A stretch of 7,216 nucleotides of DNA from Pseudomonadota bacterium (GTDB lineage: Bacteria; Desulfobacterota; GWC2-55-46; JADFVP01). Made by a program: the position numbers and the translations under genes. Below are positions 1-7,216 of the stretch, in pieces. Position 1 is the stretch's first letter; each line of letters begins with the position of its first letter. The stretch covers positions 1 to 7,216 of the forward strand of contig JADFVP010000204.1 in assembly GCA_015222595.1 (NCBI GenBank), given 5' to 3'. A model generated the notes under the pieces. The model saw nothing but the letters and a program-made list of their open reading frames with translations, made no database searches and was not told the origin of the DNA.

Positions 1-2066
1 CCATACCCCTCTATATGCTTCTTTATCTTCTCGAGGTACCTGCCTGCAAGGTCCTTGACCTCCGGCTTTGTAAGCGGGTTGAAGACAATTATATCGTCTA
101 TGCGGTTCAAGAATTCCGGAGAGACGGTATCTTCGAGATCTTTCATTATTCCGGCCTTCAGTTCACTTGTCTGCTGTCCCTCGGGCATAAAGCCCAAAGG
201 CTTGACAAACTTCTTGAAGACGTCGGAACCGATGTTGCTCGTCATGATGATAACAGAGTCGCTGAAGTAGACGCGCTTGCCTCTGCCGTCGGTCAACCAG
301 CCTTCGTCGAAGACCTGAAGGAAGAGGTTCAATACATACGGATGCGCCTTCTCTATTTCGTCGAGCAGTATTACGGAGTACGGGTTCTCGCGCACGGGGT
401 TTGAGAGCAGCCCGCCGCGCTCTGAGCCGACTATGCCGCGCGGCATGCCGATAAGCTTATCGACCGCAATGCCGGAGTCTTTGTACTCGCTCATATCGAG
501 CCGTATTATCTTCTTCTCGTCCCCGAAGAGAAACTCTGCGAGGCTCTTTGCAAGCTCGGTCTTTCCGACTCCGGTCGGCCCCAGGAACATAAGCACTCCG
601 TCTGGCTTGGAGAAGTTCTCTTTCAAGGGGCCTTTGTTCAGCCTGAGCCTCTTGGCTAGCGCCTCTATGGCCTCCTTCTGCCCTACGAGCCTGCTCTCAA
701 GCTCGCTCTCCATGTTGCCAAAACGCGTATTGGTGTCGCGGCTGATCATGTCCTTTGGTATCTTCGTCTCCTGAGAGATCACCTCTATCACGTCGGACGT
801 CTTCACGGATTCGTCCGGGCGGTTTATCTCTACCTTAACGCAAGCCGTGTCGAGCCATCCGATGACCTTGTCAGGCATCTTGAGGCTCCGCATGTACCGC
901 TGGCTCATATCGATCGCGGTCTCAACAGCCTCGTCTGTAAGCTGCACGGAGTAGTTCTGCTCAAAGCGCGGCCTGATGCCAAAGAGTATCTCTCTGGTCT
1001 CCTCGACCGTCGGCTCGGCAACAGTTACCAAGCGGAACCTGCGGGCCAGAGCCTCGTCCTCTGCAATGTACTCTTTGTACTCAGAAAGTGTCGTAGCGCC
1101 GATTATCTGCACTTCACCGCGAGCAAGAGCACTCTTGAAGATGTTTGCAGCGTCGGACGGCACGCCCATGGCACTACCGGCCCCGATAAGCGTATGCGCC
1201 TCGTCGATGAAGAAGATTATGTTCTTCTGCTCGCGAACCTCTTTGAGTATCTTCTCTATTCTGTCCTCGAACATACCCCGGAAGATGGTTCCGGCAACTA
1301 TCGAGTTCATCTGTATGTTTACTATCATCTTATCGCGGAGCCTCTTGGGCACGCGATCAGGCTCCAGCTCTATGCGCCGCGCGAGGCCTTCTGCAAGCGC
1401 GGTCTTTCCAACGCCCGGCTCGCCGACTATCATAACGGAGTTGGACCTCTCGACGTGACAGAGTATCTCCATCACCTGGTCTATCTCTTTCTCTCTGCCA
1501 ACGACCATAGGCAACTTGTCGAAACGCGCCAGCTTGTTGAGGTTGACGGCAAAGTGTTTCATATTAGGCGGCAGCTCGTACTTCTTCTTCAGCTCCTCTT
1601 CCATCTCTTCCTTGCTCCTTACCTTTACCGTTATTCTGCGCATAACGTAGTCAGGGTCGAGACCGAAACTCCTGAAGACCTTGGCAGGCAGGGAGTGGTT
1701 CTCCTGAAAGATTGCAATAAAGAGGTCGGTGGACTCGAACTTCTCGCGGCCCCACCTCTGCGCCTCTTCCGAAGCGAGACGAAAGACGTTCTGCGTTGCC
1801 GGAGGAATCTTTAGCCCGTAGCCGATATATTGGCGGGAGATACTCAGATGTTCGTTCAGAAAGTTTATGACGTGGTGAACATCGAGGTTAAGGTCTTCCA
1901 TCACCTCGCGAAAGAAGGTCTCCTCGACCTTTGAGAAGGCGAGGAAAAGGTGTTCAACGCCAAGATAGTAATGCTGCGCATTCTGGCTCTCTTCTATGGC
2001 GGACTCAACCACCTTTAACGCGCCCGGTGCGAGCTTCTCTTTTATTTCATCCAGTTCTTCAGTCAT
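1..2066 (-). CDS. ClpA/ClpC-type AAA+ unfoldase (Clp ATP-binding subunit), C-terminus cut by window edge
   Basis: This cytosolic Hsp100 ATPase would thread proteins through a hexameric double ring, probably into ClpP. The 688 residues visible begin at an ATG with a good ribosome binding site; the last part of the D2 small domain is off the window. Residues about 15-145 form a double Clp-N domain. D1 has Walker A GEPGVGKT (215-222), Walker B IIFFIDEAH (283-291), sensor IIGATT (321-326) and ARRF (341-344). D2 has GPTGVGKT (496-503), VILLDEIEKAH (565-575), MTSN (608-611) and the arginine-finger segment EFLNRID (651-657). D1 passes to D2 (about 400-460) without the coiled-coil middle domain of ClpB or ClpC, as in ClpA. 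L-G-F at 624-626 sits where ClpA/ClpC proteins carry their ClpP-docking tripeptide. Odd features: the D2 pore loop reads GIVG instead of GYVG, the D1 loop reads IFRG instead of KYRG, and the usual DKAID.IDEA segment is DKVIGWLDTA. The family call is firm; ClpA versus ClpC naming is not. Confidence 0.95.
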   Translation of the reverse strand, partial: MTEELDEIKEKLAPGALKVVESAIEESQNAQHYYLGVEHLFLAFSKVEETFFREVMEDLNLDVHHVINFLNEHLSISRQYIGYGLKIPPATQNVFRLASEEAQRWGREKFESTDLFIAIFQENHSLPAKVFRSFGLDPDYVMRRITVKVRSKEEMEEELKKKYELPPNMKHFAVNLNKLARFDKLPMVVGREKEIDQVMEILCHVERSNSVMIVGEPGVGKTALAEGLARRIELEPDRVPKRLRDKMIVNIQMNSIVAGTIFRGMFEDRIEKILKEVREQKNIIFFIDEAHTLIGAGSAMGVPSDAANIFKSALARGEVQIIGATTLSEYKEYIAEDEALARRFRLVTVAEPTVEETREILFGIRPRFEQNYSVQLTDEAVETAIDMSQRYMRSLKMPDKVIGWLDTACVKVEINRPDESVKTSDVIEVISQETKIPKDMISRDTNTRFGNMESELESRLVGQKEAIEALAKRLRLNKGPLKENFSKPDGVLMFLGPTGVGKTELAKSLAEFLFGDEKKIIRLDMSEYKDSGIAVDKLIGMPRGIVGSERGGLLSNPVRENPYSVILLDEIEKAHPYVLNLFLQVFDEGWLTDGRGKRVYFSDSVIIMTSNIGSDVFKKFVKPLGFMPEGQQTSELKAGIMKDLEDTVSPEFLNRIDDIIVFNPLTKPEVKDLAGRYLEKIKKHIEGY

Positions 2067-2071
2067 CTTGG

Positions 2072-2077
2072 ACCTCT
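2072..2077 (-). promoter_or_regulatory. Ribosome binding site of the clp gene
   Basis: On the minus strand AGAGGT lies five bases before the ATG at 2066, and a second purine-rich AAGGAG lies at 2081-2086. This supports the chosen start, which also places the Clp-N domain near the N-terminus as expected for the family. Confidence 0.7.
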
Positions 2078-2159
2078 TTTCTCCTTGTACCGGCCTCTGA
2101 CGCTTTAGACACTTACGACAGAAATCCGGCTTAATACCGAGAGTCCGTTCCAGCCCCCC

Positions 2160-2179
2160 GGGTCTGCCCGTGCAGACCC
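2160..2179 (-). other. Perfect 8-bp hairpin in the leader of the clp gene
   Basis: GGGTCTGC and GCAGACCC form a perfect inverted repeat around a four-base loop, about 95 bases ahead of the clp start codon. On the minus strand it is followed by a run of G rather than T, so it is not a standard intrinsic terminator. It could be a leader stem-loop, an RNA processing or stability element, or a protein-binding palindrome. The pairing is seen directly; any role is inference. Confidence 0.45.
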
Positions 2180-2206
2180 TTCACCCTTATAGTGTTACCC
2201 TTACTT

Positions 2207-2212
2207 ATTATA
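2207..2212 (-). promoter_or_regulatory. Candidate -10 box for clp transcription
   Basis: The minus strand reads TATAAT exactly, about 140 bases before the clp start. No good -35 box lies 16-18 bases upstream; the position is occupied by AAGGTT beside a T run. If used, the transcript would carry the 2160-2179 hairpin in its leader. This is a weak prediction because one hexamer in AT-rich DNA is not strong evidence. Confidence 0.3.
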
Positions 2213-2224
2213 ACGGTCAGGTAG

Positions 2225-2256
2225 AAAAAAACCTTAAACTGCTACTGGCGACCAGT
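2225..2256 (-). terminator. Possible weak terminator downstream of dnaJ
   Basis: After the dnaJ stop the minus strand has a short stem, ACTGG paired with CCAGT around a three-base loop (2244-2256), and then seven T at 2225-2231. The T run begins 12 bases beyond the stem and the stem has only five pairs, so termination would be inefficient. Read-through from dnaJ into clp is quite possible. Confidence 0.2.
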
Positions 2257-2284
2257 GACGCGGGCCCCTTTGCAAGTGCCTATT

Positions 2285-3238
2285 TTACTGCCACAATCCC
2301 TCTCTCGGATCCGTCGGATTTAATTTTTCGAACTCGTCTATCAGACGTAGCGAATCGAAGGAGGCGGACTTTGGAACCACTATATTTATTATAACATACT
2401 GGTCGCCTCTTGCCGTCTTATTAGGCCCGTAGACGCCCTTCTTCTTTATCCTTAGCTTGCTACCGCCCTGAGTTCCGGGCGCAACCTTTATGGTAGTCGT
2501 GCCGTCTATGGTCGGCACCGTTACCTTTGTGCCCTTAACCGCCTCTGCAACCGTTAACGGAAGGTCTATGCTTATATCGTTGCCAGTTCTTTTAAAGTAG
2601 GCGTGCGGGGTGATGCGCATCGTAATGTAGAGGTCTCCGGCAGGCCCGCCGCTAATACCCTTATTCCCCTTGCCCGCGACCCGCACCTTTGCTCCGTCCT
2701 GTACTCCTGCCGGTATCTTGGTCTTTACCACCTCCTGCGCTCCGCTTCTCGACACCTTGAGCTTTACCTCCGTGCCCTTTACCGCATGGAGAAAGTCGAT
2801 AGACAGAGAGTACTCAATGTCGCCGCCGCGCTGCGGCGGCTGACGGCGGCGTCCGCCCCCTCTGCTAAAGACGTCTCTGAAGACGTCCTCGAAGCCGCCG
2901 GCTCCGTCGAAGCCGAAGTCTTCGAAGTTGAAGTTGCCTGCCCCGCCGCCTCCGGGATGGCCGCCGCCTCCCGGATAACCACCGCCGCCCTGACCGCCAA
3001 AGGGGCCCCTGCCGTGGCCAAAGGGGCTCTGACCACCTAGGTCGTAGTCAGACCGCTTCTTGGGGTCAGAGAGCACGGTATAGGCCTCGTTTATCTCCTT
3101 GAACTTCGCCTCCGCAGCCTTGTTGCCGGGGTTAAGGTCCGGGTGGTACTTCTTGGAGAGCTTTCGAAAGGCCTTCTTTATTTCGTCGTCCGTGGCAGCT
3201 TTGGAAAGCCCGAGCCGCTCGTAAAAATCGTTTGGCAT
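2285..3238 (-). CDS. dnaJ: Class B (type II) DnaJ/CbpA-like Hsp40 co-chaperone
   Basis: This J-domain protein delivers non-native substrates to DnaK and stimulates its ATPase in the cytosol. The 317 residues show an N-terminal J domain (about 4-68) with the HPD triad at 32-34. A Gly/Phe-rich linker follows (about 69-138), including GGGGYPGGGGHPGGGGAG at 84-101. Two C-terminal substrate-binding beta domains (about 140-295) and a dimerisation-type tail follow. The CxxCxGxG zinc repeats of class A DnaJ are absent, so this is class B, close to CbpA. The start chosen is the ATG at 3238, which puts the J domain at the N-terminus. An in-frame GTG at 3292 would add 18 charged residues with no ribosome binding site. 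The ribosome binding site for the ATG is also poor: AAGGA about 13 bases upstream. The gene is codirectional with dnaK but separated from it by acr3, and clp follows 218 bases downstream. The symbol could equally be cbpA. Confidence 0.95.
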   Translation of the reverse strand: MPNDFYERLGLSKAATDDEIKKAFRKLSKKYHPDLNPGNKAAEAKFKEINEAYTVLSDPKKRSDYDLGGQSPFGHGRGPFGGQGGGGYPGGGGHPGGGGAGNFNFEDFGFDGAGGFEDVFRDVFSRGGGRRRQPPQRGGDIEYSLSIDFLHAVKGTEVKLKVSRSGAQEVVKTKIPAGVQDGAKVRVAGKGNKGISGGPAGDLYITMRITPHAYFKRTGNDISIDLPLTVAEAVKGTKVTVPTIDGTTTIKVAPGTQGGSKLRIKKKGVYGPNKTARGDQYVIINIVVPKSASFDSLRLIDEFEKLNPTDPREGLWQ

Positions 3239-3706
3239 AACAGTATCTCTATCCTTAAAACTTTCTCTTGGCTCTTCACCCTTTCGGGGCACAAGCTGTT
3301 AAAGCGCTGAGTGCGCATCTAATATTTCACTCTCTAAAGCCCATTGCAGACCACTACAGTATGCCCGTATGGAGAGTAAAATACCAATCAAATTCGACCG
3401 ATTAGATAATGCTATAGACTCGTAAGTAATGCCATGTGCAAATTAAGTACGCACTCTGACAATTCGCACGCAGCACTGGCCACAAATTCAAGAGTACTTC
3501 GGGCAAGACGCACCGCATGCACTACCGATTATCTGCTGGTTTCTACCCATAAATACCAGGGTTTAGGGTTTGCCCAAATGCAGTATCAGTAGTACAATTA
3601 TACAAGAGCCGTCCCATCTATTAATATATGACGCATACTTCTTTGCTATAAGCCCTATTTCGCTTTTGGGTATTATATTTTATGCGGTCTGGAGATTTAA
3701 ATAGAG
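3239..3706. other. Gene-free divergent intergenic region between dnaJ and acr3
   Basis: I find no coding region, RNA gene or mobile-element remnant in these 468 bases; all frames are broken by stops. The stretch is richer in A and T than the flanking chaperone genes. It must hold the acr3 promoter and, because dnaK ends in a strong terminator, probably the dnaJ promoter too. Candidates are weak. A minus-strand TATAAT lies at 3597-3602 without a good -35 box, and a plus-strand TATTAT lies at 3671-3676. An imperfect stem (ACCCATAAA with TTTAGGGT) lies near 3545-3570. No ArsR-type operator can be identified with confidence. Confidence 0.5.
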
Positions 3707-4831
3707 ATGACAGAGAAAAAGTTATCGATCTTTGAACGCTACCTAACCCTTTGGGTTTTACTTTGTATTGCGGGCGGAATCGTCTTGGGAAAGACGGCTC
3801 CTGCCGTAGCTACAACGTTAAACGATTTTTCGATCTACCAGGTATCCATTCCGATTGCCATTTGTCTCTTCTTTATGATGTACCCTATCATGGTAAAGAT
3901 TGACTTTTACCAGGTCATAAAGTCGGCACAGACGCCAAAGCCTGTTCTTATGACTCTATTTATAAACTGGGCTATCAAGCCTTTTACCATGTTCGCTATA
4001 TCGTATTTCTTTCTGGGTTACTTATTTAAAAACTTTATTCCAGGTACGGAAATCCTTGCAAACGGTGAGGAGGTAGAGCTATGGCGGAGCTATATCGCGG
4101 GCACTATTCTCCTGGGTATTGCACCATGTACGGCAATGGTCTTAATGTGGGGTTATCTCGCAAGGGGCAATGATAGTTTGACTCTGGTAATGGTTGCGAT
4201 CAACTCGTTAATGATGCTCCTCCTCTACGGCCCGCTGGGGGCATTGTTGCTAAACGTAAACTCCATGCCTGTACCCTGGCAAACTATCTTACTTTCGGTC
4301 TCAATCTATGTGGGGTTACCTTTAGTTACCGGCTACATGTCAAGACAGTGGATAATCAGATATAAAGGGATGGAATGGTTCAATGAGAAGTTTCTTCATT
4401 GGCTCACTCCTGTCAGCATCGTCGCATTGCTACTAACATTGCTTCTGCTCTTCTCATTTAAGGGCGAAGTCATACTTGCCAACCCACTTACTATATTGTG
4501 GATCGCCATTCCATTATTCACACAAACAATCTTTATCTTCGCTATAGGTTATTTTTTATTCGCAAGATTTCTCAGACTTTCTTACCATGACGCCGCACCG
4601 GCTGCCATGATCGGTGCCTCTAACCATTTTGAAGTGGCAATAGCAACCGCTGTCATTCTTTTCGGGTTGTCCTCTGGTGCCGCATTAGCCACCGTGGTGG
4701 GTGTTTTAATTGAAGTTCCTTTGATGCTCATGCTTGTGTCACTATGCAAAAGAACATGTCATTTATTCAACAACTGCCACTTGGATTACCCAAGATGTAA
4801 GCCAAGTGATATTACTAATTTCATTCCGTAA
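3707..4831 (+). CDS. acr3: Acr3-family arsenite efflux permease
   Basis: This inner-membrane carrier exports arsenite, and in some family members antimonite, driven by the membrane potential. The 374 residues are slightly longer than usual for the family and show about ten hydrophobic segments. The N-terminus LSIFERYLTLWVLLCIAGGI is typical of Acr3. The family signature GIAPCTAMVLMWGYLARGN contains the conserved Cys at 141, and NHFEVAIATA carries a conserved Glu at 309; both regions are known to matter for transport in characterised Acr3 proteins. The ATG is the first possible start after an in-frame TAA at 3698, with GGAGA about 11 bases upstream. The gene lies opposite to dnaK and dnaJ and between them. 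Its base composition is lower in GC (26 of 60 bases at 3901-3960, against 40 of 60 in dnaK at 5881-5940) and it uses more TTA and CTA leucine codons, which suggests acquisition. No arsR, arsC or arsenite methyltransferase gene is beside it. The last 25 residues (four Cys in all from 347 on) are hydrophilic. Confidence 0.93.
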   Translation: MTEKKLSIFERYLTLWVLLCIAGGIVLGKTAPAVATTLNDFSIYQVSIPIAICLFFMMYPIMVKIDFYQVIKSAQTPKPVLMTLFINWAIKPFTMFAISYFFLGYLFKNFIPGTEILANGEEVELWRSYIAGTILLGIAPCTAMVLMWGYLARGNDSLTLVMVAINSLMMLLLYGPLGALLLNVNSMPVPWQTILLSVSIYVGLPLVTGYMSRQWIIRYKGMEWFNEKFLHWLTPVSIVALLLTLLLLFSFKGEVILANPLTILWIAIPLFTQTIFIFAIGYFLFARFLRLSYHDAAPAAMIGASNHFEVAIATAVILFGLSSGAALATVVGVLIEVPLMLMLVSLCKRTCHLFNNCHLDYPRCKPSDITNFIP

Positions 4832-4944
4832 TCTTTGATTTTCAGATTATCTTCAGGTTGCACACTCGCATGTGTACTACACACCCGCCTGTGCCCCGTA
4901 AAAGCGCCCGAGTGTGTGTACGATTTTGATACCTTGAAAAATCG
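4829..4944. repeat. Cluster of short inverted repeats just after acr3
   Basis: Four pairings occur in about 115 bases. TAATCT/AGATTA (4829-4834 and 4844-4849) overlaps the acr3 stop codon. CACACTCG/CGAGTGTG (4861-4868 and 4909-4916) encloses TGTGT/ACACA (4871-4875 and 4879-4883). CGATTTT/AAAATCG lies at 4921-4927 and 4938-4944. None is followed by a clear T run. They may stabilise the acr3 mRNA 3' end or mark the edge of an inserted segment. The pairings are visible; the function is unknown. Confidence 0.4.
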
Positions 4945-4966
4945 ATAATTCCTAAACCACAGAAAT

Positions 4967-5013
4967 AAAAAAGCGGCCCCTCCGAACTCTTCGGAGGGGC
5001 CGTTCTGTTTTTT
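4967..5013. terminator. Strong bidirectional intrinsic terminator shared by dnaK and acr3
   Basis: CGGCCCCTCCGAA (4974-4986) pairs perfectly with 4990-5002 over 13 base pairs around a three-base loop. Six A precede it (4967-4972), giving six T after the stem on the minus strand, so it ends dnaK transcription 44 bases beyond the stop. On the plus strand TTCTGTTTTTT follows, so it can also stop acr3 transcripts. This arrangement suits two convergent genes. Confidence 0.92.
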
Positions 5014-5045
5014 GCTTCTATCTAAGCAAGGCTGTAAAGGCTACC

Positions 5046-7007
<1,962 letters not shown>

Positions 7008-7015
7008 CTCTTGCT

Positions 7016-7022
7016 ACCTCCT
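7016..7022 (-). promoter_or_regulatory. Ribosome binding site of dnaK
   Basis: The minus strand reads AGGAGGT, a near-perfect anti-16S match, eight bases before the ATG at 7007. It confirms the start and predicts high translation, as expected for DnaK. Confidence 0.9.
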
Positions 7023-7049
7023 GGTATTTATGTCAATTTTCCATTAAAA

Positions 7050-7117
7050 ATAAGCACTTAACTATACACCCCGAAGCCGCCAACCAGCTGTATACATAAT
7101 TGTGGCTCGGTGCTTAT
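7050..7117 (-). promoter_or_regulatory. Nested inverted repeat in the predicted dnaK 5' UTR
   Basis: ATAAGCAC and GTGCTTAT (7110-7117 and 7050-7057) can pair over 8 bases. Inside them TATACA and TGTATA (7089-7094 and 7063-7068) pair over 6 bases around a 20-base GC-rich loop. With the promoter predicted at 7122-7150 the transcript would begin near 7115, so the mRNA 5' end itself would form the outer stem. Five T follow the outer stem on the minus strand. The ribosome binding site at 7016-7022 is outside the stems. This may be a thermosensitive or stabilising leader; the function is inferred, the pairing is seen. Confidence 0.45.
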
Positions 7118-7121
7118 AAGT

Positions 7122-7150
7122 AATGTAGGGTCAAGGCAGTGGGGTGTCAA
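7122..7150 (-). promoter_or_regulatory. dnaK promoter (sigma-70-like, overlapping a sigma-32-like match)
   Basis: On the minus strand a perfect -35 TTGACA (7145-7150) lies 17 bases from TACATT (7122-7127), a four-of-six match to the -10 box. The predicted transcript start is near 7115, giving a leader of about 108 bases. The same DNA also reads CTTGAC, 15 bases, CCCTACAT, which resembles the heat-shock sigma-32 pattern. I cannot tell which factor is used. The bases from 7151 to the window end hold no gene I can see. Confidence 0.7.
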
Positions 7151-7216
7151 GGGAAGGGGCGTAATTTTACTGAGGTTTTTTTGTAGTGTATGAGTACGGA
7201 TAGGGCTTGCTACAAA

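Noticed and set aside
1194..1814. Plus-strand open frame (206 codons) antisense to clp
   Set aside because: It overlaps the D1 and N-domain coding sequence of the clp gene on the other strand, and its translation has no recognisable domain.
1..2066. ClpB disaggregase
   Set aside because: The middle coiled-coil domain is absent and a ClpP-docking type tripeptide is present, which fits ClpA/ClpC instead.
2936..2989. CRISPR-like short repeats
   Set aside because: The repeats encode the Gly-rich DnaJ linker in frame and have no spacers.
2603..3040. Open frames over the dnaJ Gly-rich region on both strands
   Set aside because: They are low-complexity Ala/Ser/Arg translations of the GC-rich linker codons in other frames.
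3239..3292. Longer DnaJ starting at the GTG at 3292
   Set aside because: The extra 18 residues are charged, lie outside the J domain, and have no ribosome binding site. Family proteins begin just before the J domain.
4832..4966. Integron attC site after acr3
   Set aside because: The inverted repeats lack the paired core boxes (RYYYAAC and GTTRRRY) in the right order, and no integrase is present.
7050..7117. CIRCE operator for HrcA upstream of dnaK
   Set aside because: CIRCE is TTAGCACTC, nine bases, GAGTGCTAA. Here the arms differ and the gap is 52 bases.

Overview
The window looks like a bacterial chromosomal segment carrying a protein-quality-control (heat-shock) locus interrupted by an arsenite-efflux gene. 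Three genes lie on the minus strand in the order dnaK (5046-7007), a class B DnaJ co-chaperone (2285-3238) and a double-ring Clp AAA+ unfoldase (2066 to the window edge, C-terminus missing). Between dnaK and dnaJ, on the plus strand, sits a complete Acr3-family arsenite permease (3707-4831). Nothing here fixes the taxon. The dense GC-rich coding, frequent ATA isoleucine codons and Gram-negative-looking dnaK promoter would suit a deltaproteobacterial or Nitrospirota-like lineage, but that is a weak inference.

Region by region: 1-2066 holds the partial Clp gene. 2067-2284 is its leader, with a perfect short hairpin, a TATAAT-like box and a good ribosome binding site. 2285-3238 is dnaJ. 3239-3706 is a 468-base AT-richer divergent gap with no gene I can recognise. 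3707-4831 is acr3. 4832-5045 carries several inverted repeats and a strong bidirectional terminator shared by the convergent acr3 and dnaK. 5046-7007 is dnaK. 7008-7216 is the dnaK leader and promoter, including a nested inverted repeat in the predicted 5' UTR.

Functionally, DnaK and DnaJ would form the ATP-driven Hsp70 folding cycle. GrpE and HrcA are not in the window. The Clp protein has two Clp-N repeats and two AAA+ modules, no coiled-coil middle domain, and an L-G-F tripeptide where ClpA/ClpC proteins dock ClpP. It is therefore more likely a protease unfoldase than a ClpB disaggregase. Its second-ring pore loop has lost the usual tyrosine. The Acr3 gene differs in base composition and orientation, and it has no arsR or arsC beside it, so it looks like an insertion into an older dnaK-dnaJ-clp cluster. 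I see no mobile element, CRISPR array, tRNA or rRNA. The locus is mostly recognisable; the less ordinary points are the divergent Clp protein, the acr3 insertion and the structured dnaK leader.
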